A stretch of DNA of 64,000 bases, taken from positions 62,001 through 126,000 of the forward strand of contig CAZUDO010000057.1 in assembly GCA_964618895.1 (NCBI GenBank). The letters run 5' to 3'. This DNA comes from CAZUDO01 sp964618895 (GTDB lineage Bacteria; Desulfobacterota; Binatia; DP-6). A program made the position numbers and the translations under genes. Positions 7,289 through 15,343 of this stretch are shown here, piece after piece (positions within the stretch are counted from its first letter, which is position 1; the number at the start of each line of letters is the position of its first letter). The notes beneath the pieces are model-generated. The model was not told where the DNA came from and ran no database searches. It saw only the letters and a list, made by a program, of their open reading frames with translations.

Positions 7289-8722
7289 ATGGAAACGCGT
7301 ATCCTGATCGTCGACGACGACCCCTTCATCTGCCGGCAGCTCGAGGAGCTGTACACCACGCAGCACTATCAGGCGTCGAGCGCGCCGAGCGCCCCCGAGG
7401 CCTTGCGACTGCTGCAGGAGCACGAGTTCTCGCTGGCGGTCGTCGATCTGAAGATCCCGGGCACCGACGGCCTCGGCCTGACGCGCGAGATCCGCGACCG
7501 CTGGCCCGACTTGGACGTGATCATGATCACCGGCTACGCCAGCATCAAGGGCGCGGTCGAGGCCATCAAGCAGGGGGCGAGCGACTACATCACGAAGCCC
7601 TTCCAGAAGGAGGAGATACTCCTCGCGACCGAGAAGATCCTCGAGAAGCGTCGCCTCCTCGACGAGATCAACTACCTCCGCAACCAGCTCTCGGAGCGGT
7701 ACTCCTTCGCCAACATGGTGAGCCGGAACCGGAGCATGCACGAGATCTTCGAGAGCATCAGCGTGCTGTCGCAGAACGACGCGACCGTGCTGATCTACGG
7801 CGAGTCGGGCACCGGCAAGGAGCTGGCCGCGCGGGCATGCCACTTCCAGGGCAAGCGCAAGGGCGGTCGCTTCGTCGCCATCAACTGCGCGGCGTTCCCC
7901 GATACGCTGCTCGAGAGCGAGCTCTTCGGGTACGAGCGTGGCGCGTTCACCGGCGCGGTACACGATCGCATCGGGAAGATCGAGCTGGCGAGTGGCGGCA
8001 CGTTGTTCCTGGATGAAATCGAGAGCATCTCGCTCAACATGCAGCTGAAGCTCCTGCGGGTGCTCGAGGAGCGCGAAGTCGAGAAGCTCGGCTCGAACCG
8101 GCGTGTCAAGGTCAACATGCGCATCATCTGCGCCACCAACCTCGAGCTGGCCCAGGCGGTCGCGGAAGGGCGCATGCGTGAGGACTTCTACTACCGGATC
8201 AACGTCGTGCCCGTGCGTATCCCCCCGTTGCGCGAGCGTATCGAGGACATCCCGCTCCTGGTCGGGGAGTTCCTGCGCAACAGCGAGATGGCGAAGGACA
8301 AGGGTATCAACCGGCTGTCCAACAAGGCGCTGTCGCAGCTGATGAGCTACTCGTGGCCGGGTAACGTGCGCGAGGTCGGGAACGTCGTCGAGCGGGCCAT
8401 CCTGCGCACCAGCGGCTCGGTGATCCGCGAAGTCGACCTGCCGGGGCACAGTAGCGTCGGCAAGGAGATGTCCAATGGCAATGGCCGGCAGACGAACTAC
8501 GACTACGAGGTGCCGCTGAAGGAGTATCTGCGGCGCGCCGAGAAGGACTACCTGGCGCGCGTGCTGCGGAAGTACCGTGGCGGGATCAACCTGTCGGCGA
8601 AGCACGCGCTGGTCGATGCGGCCACACTGCACCGCAAGATGAAGCTCCACGGGCTCCGGCGCGAGGAATATCGCATGCGCGGCAAGAGCGAGGGCCCGGA
8701 GATGCTGTCGAACGGCGGGTGA
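7289..8722 (+). CDS. NtrC-family sigma-54 response regulator
   Basis: 477 residues with the full three-domain layout. The receiver domain (1-120) has LIVDDD and phospho-acceptor Asp53 (AVVDLKIPG), the TG of MITGY and the lysine of ITKPF. The AAA+ domain has Walker A GESGTGKE (about 170), the sigma-54-contacting GAFTGA loop (about 217) and Walker B FLDEIES (about 240). A Fis-type helix-turn-helix lies at the C-terminus (NLSAKHALVDAATLHRKMKL). It would hydrolyse ATP to open sigma-54 promoters. The best such promoter in the window is 287 bp downstream (9009-9024), heading the exopolysaccharide run, and is the likely target. A similar arrangement (PrsK/PrsR) is known beside exosortase-linked polysaccharide loci. 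The start at 7289 is chosen because the domain begins there; longer openings overlap the kinase-like gene. Confidence 0.92.
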   Translation: METRILIVDDDPFICRQLEELYTTQHYQASSAPSAPEALRLLQEHEFSLAVVDLKIPGTDGLGLTREIRDRWPDLDVIMITGYASIKGAVEAIKQGASDYITKPFQKEEILLATEKILEKRRLLDEINYLRNQLSERYSFANMVSRNRSMHEIFESISVLSQNDATVLIYGESGTGKELAARACHFQGKRKGGRFVAINCAAFPDTLLESELFGYERGAFTGAVHDRIGKIELASGGTLFLDEIESISLNMQLKLLRVLEEREVEKLGSNRRVKVNMRIICATNLELAQAVAEGRMREDFYYRINVVPVRIPPLRERIEDIPLLVGEFLRNSEMAKDKGINRLSNKALSQLMSYSWPGNVREVGNVVERAILRTSGSVIREVDLPGHSSVGKEMSNGNGRQTNYDYEVPLKEYLRRAEKDYLARVLRKYRGGINLSAKHALVDAATLHRKMKLHGLRREEYRMRGKSEGPEMLSNGG

Positions 8723-8816
8723 GCCGGGTGTCGCGTCTGTGCGACCCCGCTGATGCGAGGTCGCGCGACGATGCCATATGCCATGCGGCCGGGCGAGATG
8801 TGGGCGCACCGGCTTG

Positions 8817-8844
8817 TGCATCTGCACGATCGGATGCAGGTGCA
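8817..8844. promoter_or_regulatory. Imperfect inverted repeat, candidate activator site
   Basis: TGCATCTGCA (8817-8826) and TGCAGGTGCA (8835-8844) are inverted copies matching at 9 of 10 positions. The location upstream of a -24/-12 promoter and downstream of the gene for an NtrC-type activator makes this the best candidate for its binding site. Similar TGCA-rich pieces occur near 5929-5947 and 6387-6398. Confidence 0.4.
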
Positions 8845-9008
8845 ATGTCGTGCGCATGAGCGCAGGTGCGCTGGGCGTTTCGGGAGATGCCGGCAGCGGG
8901 TCTGCACGAGGGCTGCAGGGGTGCGATAAGGGGGTGGATTCCCGGACGCTGTAGATGGCCGAAACCTTCAGGAAAACAGCCATATCCGCCTGCGAATCGA
9001 CATGTCCA

Positions 9009-9024
9009 TGGCATTGAAATTGCA
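9009..9024 (+). promoter_or_regulatory. Sigma-54 (-24/-12) promoter
   Basis: TGGCATTGAAATTGCA has the invariant GG (9010-9011) and GC (9022-9023) with exactly the ten-base separation of the consensus TGGCAC-N5-TTGC. It lies just before the antiterminator gene. Transcription would start near 9035, only about seven bases before the ATG at 9042, so the first mRNA would be almost leaderless. Confidence 0.6.
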
Positions 9025-9041
9025 GCCTGACATGGCTCCGT

Positions 9042-9557
9042 ATGGTCCTAGGCTGGCCGACATCCCAGAGTACCGATCGGGATCGGCAATGGTTCGTGGT
9101 CAGGACCAAGGTGCGCAAGGAAGAGTACGCGGCCGACCAGCTCGAGCGACGCGGTGTGGCGGCCTTTCTTCCCCGCATCGTGGAAGACGGGCGCGAGCAT
9201 ATCTCACCGCTTTTCCCGTGTTACCTGTTCGTCCACATCGCGCTGCCTGAGCAGTACTACCGGGTGGTCTGGTCGCCCGGCGTCGGGAACTTCGTCGCCT
9301 TTGGCGCCGTGCCGACGCCCGTCCAGGACAGCGTGATCTACCTCATCGCCTCGAGTGCAGACGAGCGCGGTGTGATTCGCCCGCTGGCGCGCTTCAGGCC
9401 CGGGGACCGCGTACAGATTCGCAGCGGTCCGCTCGCCGGCTTGATCGCCGTCATCGAGCGCCCCTGCTCCCACCGCGGGCGGGTCAAAGTCCTCCTCGAT
9501 TTTTTACGTCAAGGTGCCAGCGTCGAGGTCCCTGTCGGCCTCGTCGACCGACTGTAA
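9042..9557 (+). CDS. NusG-paralogue antiterminator (RfaH/UpxY-like)
   Basis: 171 residues. The N-terminal NGN domain begins at WFVVRTKVRKEEYAADQLERRG and includes FLPRI and the LFPCYLFVHI strand typical of specialised NusG paralogues. A C-terminal KOW-type segment (FRPGDRVQIRSGPLAGLIAVIE) follows. Such proteins load on RNA polymerase and suppress pausing and Rho termination through long polysaccharide operons. Being the first gene of a 40-kb co-directional polysaccharide run fits this role. It is more likely the dedicated regulator than housekeeping NusG, because it is not near secE/rplK and heads a glycan locus. The ATG at 9042 has no clear ribosome binding site. Confidence 0.85.
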   Translation: MVLGWPTSQSTDRDRQWFVVRTKVRKEEYAADQLERRGVAAFLPRIVEDGREHISPLFPCYLFVHIALPEQYYRVVWSPGVGNFVAFGAVPTPVQDSVIYLIASSADERGVIRPLARFRPGDRVQIRSGPLAGLIAVIERPCSHRGRVKVLLDFLRQGASVEVPVGLVDRL

Positions 9558-9560
9558 TTG

Positions 9561-9649
9561 CCGGACCGCGCGTCGGTCCGGGATGCTCCGGCGGCTCAGC
9601 CGGGGGTGCTAAAGACCAGATGAAGCAGAGAATACCCCGTTCGGCGGGG
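9561..9649 (+). promoter_or_regulatory. Cluster of three GC-rich hairpins between antiterminator and export genes
   Basis: Three potential stem-loops follow the antiterminator's stop: CCGGACC/GGTCCGG (9561-9567 with 9575-9581), CCGGC/GCCGG (9588-9592 with 9599-9603) and CCCCG/CGGGG (9635-9639 with 9645-9649). None has a clear T-run. This is the longest gap (139 bp) in the 40-kb run, so it is a plausible place for conditional termination or antiterminator loading. The first hairpin alone could be a simple terminator. Confidence 0.4.
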
Positions 9650-9696
9650 ATCGGCGGAGCTACGGGCGCGATGCAGACGGAGACGTGAGAGCAGCG

Positions 9697-10434
9697 ATGC
9701 AGTCGACGGTAGGGATGCAAAGATCGAAACAGGCGTGCGTTGTGGTGGCGATAGGGCTGGTTGCCCTCATGGACGGGTGTGCGCAGAAGGCGCCCGCTCC
9801 GGCGCTGCCGCCTCCCGCCATCCTGCAGCCGGCACCGCCACCCACCCCGGGTGCCGAGTACCGCATCGGCTTCGGGGACGAGTTGCACGTACGGTTCCTG
9901 TACCAGCCCGACATGAGTGAGCAGGTGCCGGTGCGGCCGGACGGGCGCATCTCGCTGGCCTCGACGGGCGAGCTCGTCGCGGTGGGTCTTACGCCCACCG
10001 AGCTGGAGCGGACCATCGTGGACAAGTCGTCGCGGAATCTGCGGAATCCCGAGGTCACGGTGGTGGTCACCAAGCTCGGCGAGCAACGGGTGTACGTCGG
10101 CGGTGAGGTGGGTAAGCCGGGGTACATCGTGCTCCGTCCGGACATGACGCCCCTGCAGGCGATTCTGCAGGCGGGTGGATTTCGCTTCACGGCCAAGCTC
10201 GACAGTGTGCTACTGCTCACCCCCTCGGGCGACGGGAAGTTCTCCGCCGCCCGGCTCGACATGGAGCAGGTAGTGAACGACGGGGTACCGGAGCGCGTCC
10301 GGCTACGGCCGGACACGGTGGTGTACGTGCCCCCGACCTGGGTCGCCGACGCGAACGTCGTCGTCGACCAGTGGGTGCGCGGGTTGATCCCCGCGCTGCC
10401 GCGCGTCGGCGTCGGCTACTCGTTGAGCCAGTAG
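9697..10434 (+). CDS. Outer-membrane polysaccharide export lipoprotein (OPX, Wza-like)
   Basis: 245 residues. It starts with a lipoprotein-type signal ending at Cys28 (ALMDGC, a slightly off-consensus lipobox), then a Pro/Ala-rich linker. The Poly_export domain begins EYRIGFGDELHVRF and includes VRPDGRISLASTGELVAVG and NLRNPEVTVVV. An SLBB-like domain follows (RVYVGGEVGKPGYIVLRP). OPX proteins form the exit channel for capsule or exopolysaccharide across the outer membrane and work with the Wzz-type protein encoded next. GTG 9685 and ATG 9715 are alternative starts; 9697 is taken because GAGAG precedes it by five bases. Confidence 0.9.
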   Translation: MQSTVGMQRSKQACVVVAIGLVALMDGCAQKAPAPALPPPAILQPAPPPTPGAEYRIGFGDELHVRFLYQPDMSEQVPVRPDGRISLASTGELVAVGLTPTELERTIVDKSSRNLRNPEVTVVVTKLGEQRVYVGGEVGKPGYIVLRPDMTPLQAILQAGGFRFTAKLDSVLLLTPSGDGKFSAARLDMEQVVNDGVPERVRLRPDTVVYVPPTWVADANVVVDQWVRGLIPALPRVGVGYSLSQ

Positions 10435-10443
10435 GGACGCGCG

Positions 10444-11937
10444 ATGGGAACGTTGCAGACGCTGCCTGATGCGGGGACGTTTTTCCAGCCCGTGTCCGTG
10501 GGCGGGCGCGCGACGCTCGCCATGCGGGCGTTCCTGTACGCCGTCTTCAAGCACCAGCGTCTGGTGGTCGGCGTCTTCCTGGTCGTCTTCCTCGCCTCCG
10601 CGATCGCGGCGCTCCTCCGGCCGAACACCTTCCGGGCCAACACGAAGGTCCTGGTGAAGCTGGGTGAGACGGTGCAGCTGGCGCCGGCCGAGGCGCCGTC
10701 CAAGAGCGTGTACCTGCCGCTCAGCCAGGAGGTCGTGAAAACCGAGGCGGACATCGTGAAAAGCCGCGAGGTCCTGGAGGAAGCCGTCAAGCGCATCGGC
10801 GTGCAGCCCGAGCCTGGCAGCACCTTCGAGGAGATGCTGGCCAACATGCAGCTGGCGCTCACGGTGCAGCCGATGCCCGGGTCCAACGTGCTGCAGATCA
10901 GCTACCTCGGACGCAATCCGGAGCGCGCGGCGCGCATGGTGAACGCGATCACCGAGGTGTACCTCGAGCACCACGCGCACGTGTACCGGAACGAGGGCAT
11001 GTCGTCGTTCTACACCGAGCAACTGCATGCGAAGGAGACCGAACTCGAGGCGGTGCAGAAGAAACTGCGGAACTTCCTCCGCGCCAAGGATGTGGTCGAC
11101 GTCGATCAGGAGATCGAGCTGCTCTCGCACGAGCTGATCGACCAGCAGAAGAACCTGCGCGGGCACCGGGGCAAGGTGCGGGGCCAGGAGCGCAAGTACA
11201 AGGCGGTCACGGCGCAGCTCGAGCGCACCAAGCCCGAGATCCCCTACGCCGAAGAGTATCACCTGAACCCGTCGGCGCAGGCGCTCAAGGCTAAGCTCAC
11301 CGATCTCGAGATCGAGCGCAACGCTTTACTGCAGGCGTACATGCCGACTGATCGGCGCGTGCGGGACAAGAACGAGCAGATCGCCAACCTGAAAGCCCAG
11401 CTGCGGCAGGAGGCAGAGCGTGTCCTGAGTTCGCAGACCGTCCGTCGCAACGACGTGTACAGCGATCTCGAGCGCAACCGGAACACGCTCGAGGCGCAGC
11501 TCGCCGACTCGCGGGAGCGCGAGCCGTCGCTGGCGGCGCGTGTGCGGGCGACCAAGCGACGTCTCCAGACGTTGCGCGATCTGCGCTTCACGGTCGCCAA
11601 CATGAAGCAGAACATCGAGGGCAAGGTGTACGCGCTCGATCTGTACCGCAAGAAGCAGGAGGAAGCGCGCATCACCGAGACCATGAAGAACCAGTCGATG
11701 GTGAACCTGAGCGTGCTCGAGCGAGCCGCGGCGCCGCTCGAACCCGTGAACGGCTTGCTGGTGCCGCTGCTGCTCGGGTTGGTGGGCGGCCTCGGCCTCG
11801 CGTCGGCGATGGCGGTGGTGATCGAGTACCTGAACCGGCGGTTGCGTTTCGAGGAAGAGGTGGAGCGCTACCTCGACCTGCCGGTGCTGGCGGTGATTCC
11901 CGAACTGGAGACCACGTCCGCGATCGGGCGGTCCTAA
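10444..11937 (+). CDS. Chain-length determinant / Wzz-GumC family protein
   Basis: 497 residues. One membrane helix lies near residues 38-60 (VVGVFLVVFLASAIAALL) and a second near 435-460 (LLVPLLLGLVGGLGLASAMAVVIEY). The roughly 380-residue periplasmic part between them is rich in coiled-coil helices. This is the Wzz/GumC architecture of inner-membrane polysaccharide co-polymerases, which set chain length and connect Wzy to the OPX channel. No kinase domain is fused at the C-terminus; the kinase-like protein is the separate next gene. The start lies 10 bp after the OPX stop. Confidence 0.9.
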   Translation: MGTLQTLPDAGTFFQPVSVGGRATLAMRAFLYAVFKHQRLVVGVFLVVFLASAIAALLRPNTFRANTKVLVKLGETVQLAPAEAPSKSVYLPLSQEVVKTEADIVKSREVLEEAVKRIGVQPEPGSTFEEMLANMQLALTVQPMPGSNVLQISYLGRNPERAARMVNAITEVYLEHHAHVYRNEGMSSFYTEQLHAKETELEAVQKKLRNFLRAKDVVDVDQEIELLSHELIDQQKNLRGHRGKVRGQERKYKAVTAQLERTKPEIPYAEEYHLNPSAQALKAKLTDLEIERNALLQAYMPTDRRVRDKNEQIANLKAQLRQEAERVLSSQTVRRNDVYSDLERNRNTLEAQLADSREREPSLAARVRATKRRLQTLRDLRFTVANMKQNIEGKVYALDLYRKKQEEARITETMKNQSMVNLSVLERAAAPLEPVNGLLVPLLLGLVGGLGLASAMAVVIEYLNRRLRFEEEVERYLDLPVLAVIPELETTSAIGRS

Positions 11938-11958
11938 GGCCCCGGGAGGGGTGTCGCG

Positions 11959-12840
11959 ATGAGTCGGATATACGATGCGTTGAAGAAGCTCGAAGCCGAA
12001 CGCGCCGGCAAGGCCAGCGGTAACGGGCATGGCAACGGCCACGGGAACGGCCCCCATGCCAACGGGCACGGCACTGGGAATGGCAATGGGCATGGCAACG
12101 GGAACGGAAACGGCCACGGGAAGCGAGGCGGCTGGCGGTGGCTGTTTCCGGACCACGGCCAATCCAACGACCATCCGCGCGTCGCGCTCAGCTTCGATCT
12201 CGGTCCGGACGTGGAAGAGGCGTACCAACGCCTCGGCACCCACCTCCTGGTGGCGCCGGCAAGTGACACCGGGGCCGCGCCGCGCGTGCTGGGGATCACG
12301 GCCAGCCGCCACGGCGAGGGCACGACGACCACTGCGGCCATCTTCGCGTCCGTGCTGGTGCGCCGGCGTGGTGGGCGGGTCGTCGTCGTCGAGGCCAACT
12401 TCCGTTCGCCGGGGTTCGACGTCGTGTTCGGCATTCCACGCAATGGCGGGTTCGCCGAACTGATCGAGGGCACCAAGTCGCTTCCCGAGGTCGCGCTGCC
12501 GACCGCCATCCCGAACCTGCTGGCCATCGGCTGTGGCCACTCCTCGCTCGCGGCAACCACGCTGTTCGATTCCCCCGGGGTGACCGCCGCGCTCGATCAG
12601 CTGCGGTCCCAGTTCGAGTTCGTGATCGTCGATCTGCCGCCCGCCAATCTGTACGTGGACGCGTCGATTCTGGCGCCACGCCTGGACGCGGCGCTGATCG
12701 TGATCGAAGCCGACCGGACCCGCATTCCGGAAGTGGAACGGCTGCGGCGCAGTCTCGATCGCGTGGGCGTCAAGCTCGTCGGCTCGATCCTGAATCGGCG
12801 ACGGAGCTACATCCCCGGGTTCCTGGAAGAGATGCTCTAG
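11959..12840 (+). CDS. CpsD/BY-kinase-like ATPase lacking the Walker A lysine
   Basis: 293 residues. The N-terminus MSRIYDALKKLEAER matches the short helix typical of Wzz-partner kinases. Residues of about 20-55 are a low-complexity Gly-Asn-His linker (GNGHGNGHGNG). The P-loop domain follows, with GITASRHGEG at 112-121, a Walker A'-like VVVVEANFRSP and a Walker B-like FVIVDLPPA. The Walker A lysine is replaced by Thr122 (GEGTTTT instead of GEGKST) and the A' aspartate by Glu, so ATP binding and kinase activity are doubtful. There is no C-terminal tyrosine cluster. In context it should partner the Wzz-type protein just upstream, perhaps as a structural or regulatory pseudokinase. Confidence 0.85.
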   Translation: MSRIYDALKKLEAERAGKASGNGHGNGHGNGPHANGHGTGNGNGHGNGNGNGHGKRGGWRWLFPDHGQSNDHPRVALSFDLGPDVEEAYQRLGTHLLVAPASDTGAAPRVLGITASRHGEGTTTTAAIFASVLVRRRGGRVVVVEANFRSPGFDVVFGIPRNGGFAELIEGTKSLPEVALPTAIPNLLAIGCGHSSLAATTLFDSPGVTAALDQLRSQFEFVIVDLPPANLYVDASILAPRLDAALIVIEADRTRIPEVERLRRSLDRVGVKLVGSILNRRRSYIPGFLEEML

Positions 12841-12870
12841 GGCCGGACCGACTCGGCACGCCGATTCCCC

Positions 12871-14352
12871 ATGGCCACGGCCCCGACCAGCTACCGGCGT
12901 TTGTCCGGGACGCCCGCCGCGCTCCGCGTGGCGATCATGCTCGCGTGTCCGTTCATCGCCGCGCTCACGATCCTGGCGACGTATCTCGGGAAGGAGGCGA
13001 TCGTCGCGGCGGCATGGCTGTCGATCAGTGTCGGCGGCCTCCTGTTCGTCCAGCCTGTGGTCGGCATCGCGGCCATGAGCGTCGTGTATCTCCTCGACGC
13101 GTACCCGACCGTCCTGCAGGCGCTCGGGGTCGTGTCCGTCAACAACCTGCTCGGGCTCTGTTTCTTCCTGCTGCTGATCGGGTACGTGATCGAGACGCGC
13201 GATCTGTCGTTCCTGAAGACCCCTCAGGTCCTGCTCTTTGCGGCCATCGGGGTCGTCTTCTTCCTCGGCCTGCTCCATGCGGACACGCTCTTCCCGCTGC
13301 TGCAGCAGAGTCGCGGACGCGGACGCGTGCTCGACCGCACCGAGAGCATGACGCACGATTTCGTCACGCGGCTGGTATTCCTGATCTACCTGCTCGTATT
13401 CGTACGGTCGAAACGCGACATCCGCGTCGTCTTCGCGGTGTTCATGCTGTCGCTCTACGCGGCGGTGCCGTCGGCGCTCGTCAACTGGGCGACCGGAAAC
13501 CTCAATCGTGGCTTCCGCGCCGCCGCCAGCCTGACCGCCGGTGCCAACCCGAACAAGTTGGCGATGATCTGCCTCATGGAGGTGGCGTGCTGGTGGTTCT
13601 GGGGACGCTCGCGACCGGGCAACCTGCGCCGCGTGCTCGCCTATGGGGCCTGCGGGGCGGCGACGCTGGTGTTGCTCGTCACCGGCTCGCGCAGCGGGTT
13701 CCTGGGGATGTTCGTCCTCGGCCTCCTGTTGCAGACGGGGCCGCGCGGCTATCGCGCGACGGGCGCGCAACTCGGCGGGCTGGTGGCGCTCGGGGTCGTG
13801 CTGGTGTTGACCGTCGTGCCCGCGGCGACGTGGGAGCGCATGACCTCCCTCAACCCCGACCAAGGCGAAGTGGGCGCGTCGTCGAACGTCAAGCGAGAAG
13901 TCACGGTCGAGCGAGCCGCCGAGATCGTCAGGGACTATCCGCTCCTCGGGGTCGGACTCGGGAACTTTCGCGAGGTGTCGCGCCAGGTGTACCGCGACAA
14001 GTGGTTCCGCCCACCGCACAATTCGTATCTGTGGGCCGCATCGGAGGGCGGCGTGTTCGTGCTGGCACTCTATGTGGCGCTGTTCGTCGTCACGTGGCGC
14101 GACCTCCAAGTGGTGAATCGGTTGGCCCACCGCGACCACGAGATCGCACACATCGCGGCAGCGTTCCGGGTCGTGTTCCTGTTGCTCAGCTTCTTCGGGC
14201 TGTTCGCGGACCTGTGGATGAACCCCATCACGTACATGATGATCGGCATGATCATGGTCATGCGCCGGTATCTCGAGAGCATGCCGGAGGTGCAGGCCGC
14301 GCCGTTGCCGATGGCGGGGCGCCGGCGCTACGGGCCGCTGGCGGCCGCATGA
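12871..14352 (+). CDS. O-antigen ligase / Wzy-type polymerase
   Basis: 493 residues with about ten to twelve hydrophobic segments. The Wzy_C (O-antigen ligase/polymerase) signature is visible: GSRSGFLG followed by a long periplasmic loop ending PLLGVGLGNF...PPHNSYL. These residues recur in WaaL and Wzy proteins, which join polyprenyl-linked repeat units or transfer them to an acceptor. Position directly after the export/co-polymerase trio favours a Wzy polymerase. A second protein with a similar domain is fused to a transferase at 24749. The stop overlaps a potential start of the next gene (ATGA at 14349). Confidence 0.85.
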   Translation: MATAPTSYRRLSGTPAALRVAIMLACPFIAALTILATYLGKEAIVAAAWLSISVGGLLFVQPVVGIAAMSVVYLLDAYPTVLQALGVVSVNNLLGLCFFLLLIGYVIETRDLSFLKTPQVLLFAAIGVVFFLGLLHADTLFPLLQQSRGRGRVLDRTESMTHDFVTRLVFLIYLLVFVRSKRDIRVVFAVFMLSLYAAVPSALVNWATGNLNRGFRAAASLTAGANPNKLAMICLMEVACWWFWGRSRPGNLRRVLAYGACGAATLVLLVTGSRSGFLGMFVLGLLLQTGPRGYRATGAQLGGLVALGVVLVLTVVPAATWERMTSLNPDQGEVGASSNVKREVTVERAAEIVRDYPLLGVGLGNFREVSRQVYRDKWFRPPHNSYLWAASEGGVFVLALYVALFVVTWRDLQVVNRLAHRDHEIAHIAAAFRVVFLLLSFFGLFADLWMNPITYMMIGMIMVMRRYLESMPEVQAAPLPMAGRRRYGPLAAA

Positions 14353-14366
14353 CCTGGAGACCCGCG

Positions 14367-15335
14367 ATGCAGGTGCAAGAGGACGGAGAGCTCGCACCGG
14401 GCTGCGACACGACCGCTGCGGGTGCGGTCGCGCGCCGGGATGTGCCATTGTGGATGGCCGTGCCGCGCGAGGCCACGATCAACCTCCTCGCTGCACCACA
14501 GGGGTTGCGTCGGGTTCTGCGACGCGTCCGGCGGCCGAGGGCGACGTACGATGTCGCGCAGGGAGTACGCCGCGCCCTGGCCTACTGGCACACGCGCGAG
14601 ACACTCCTCGGCAAGGGATTCTTCGAGGGGAAAGCGATTCTCGAGATCGGCTCCGGACCGACGTACGGTCTGGCGCTGTGCGCCCTGGCGGCGGGTGCGC
14701 GGCGGGTGGCGAACGTCGAGATCAACGGCGACCGTGTGGTCACGGATCGACGCCTGTACGACGGTATCCTCACGGTGCTGGAGGAACGCGGCTACCCGCA
14801 CGTAGCGCGCGCCAGAGCGGCGTTGCGCTGGACGCCCGAGCGGGCGACCCCGGACGAGAAGACGCTCGTGACGCGCTACGGGACGAACGCGCGTGGTCTC
14901 CAGTTTCCGGACGGCACGTTCGACTTCGTGTTCTCGATCGCGGCCCTCGAGCACGTCCGGCGGTCGGACCTGGGGGCGGCCCTGGCCGAAATGTCGCGTG
15001 TGCTGCGGCCGGGCGGCGTCACGTCGCACCGGGTCGACACCTGCGATCATTACAACCGCCACACCGACAATCCGTTGCACTTCCTGCGCTATCCCACCTG
15101 GCTCTACAACCTCATGTACTCCAACCGGGAGAGCTTCTCGAATCGCTACCGCCTGTCGGACTTCGTCCGGCTGTTCGAGGCCGCAGGATTCCAGAACGTT
15201 CGCGTCCGCGAGATCGTGCGCTATCAGGACGACGAGACCTGGCGCACCTTCCGGCCGTCCGTCCACCGAAGCTTCGCCGGCTACACCCCCGAGGACCTGC
15301 GTGTCGTCAGCTTCTTGATCGAGGCCGATCGCTAG
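14367..15335 (+). CDS. SAM-dependent methyltransferase
   Basis: 322 residues from the ATG at 14367, which has GGAG six bases upstream; an overlapping ATG at 14349 is the alternative. Motif I is ILEIGSGPTYGLAL, with a later FDFVFSIAALEHV (motif IV/post-I region) and LRPGG, giving a class I Rossmann methyltransferase. The N-terminal ~85 residues and the C-terminus (HRSFAGYTPEDLRV) are lineage-specific. It likely methylates a sugar or lipid-linked intermediate of the polysaccharide. The substrate cannot be read from the sequence. Confidence 0.8.
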   Translation: MQVQEDGELAPGCDTTAAGAVARRDVPLWMAVPREATINLLAAPQGLRRVLRRVRRPRATYDVAQGVRRALAYWHTRETLLGKGFFEGKAILEIGSGPTYGLALCALAAGARRVANVEINGDRVVTDRRLYDGILTVLEERGYPHVARARAALRWTPERATPDEKTLVTRYGTNARGLQFPDGTFDFVFSIAALEHVRRSDLGAALAEMSRVLRPGGVTSHRVDTCDHYNRHTDNPLHFLRYPTWLYNLMYSNRESFSNRYRLSDFVRLFEAAGFQNVRVREIVRYQDDETWRTFRPSVHRSFAGYTPEDLRVVSFLIEADR

Positions 15336-15343
15336 GCCGTGCC

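Larger units (their letters stand above)
8723..9041. promoter_or_regulatory. 319-bp regulatory region ahead of the exopolysaccharide run
   Basis: There is no credible gene. Just after the regulator's stop, GCGACC (8741-8746) can pair with GGTCGC (8759-8764), a possible hairpin without a T-run. At 8817-8844, TGCATCTGCA and TGCAGGTGCA form a 9/10 inverted repeat with an eight-base spacer, about 165-190 bp upstream of the sigma-54 promoter. That is the usual distance for an enhancer site of an NtrC-type activator. The promoter itself is at 9009-9024. Confidence 0.5.

Noticed and set aside
12018..12120. The GGCAACGGGCATGG-like sequence as a DNA repeat array or CRISPR
   Set aside because: It is an in-frame low-complexity Gly-Asn-His linker of the CpsD-like protein, with no regular spacers.
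11326..14448. A 1040-codon open frame on the minus strand
   Set aside because: It is antisense to Wzz, the CpsD-like protein and Wzy, whose motifs are clear. Long spurious frames are expected at this GC content.
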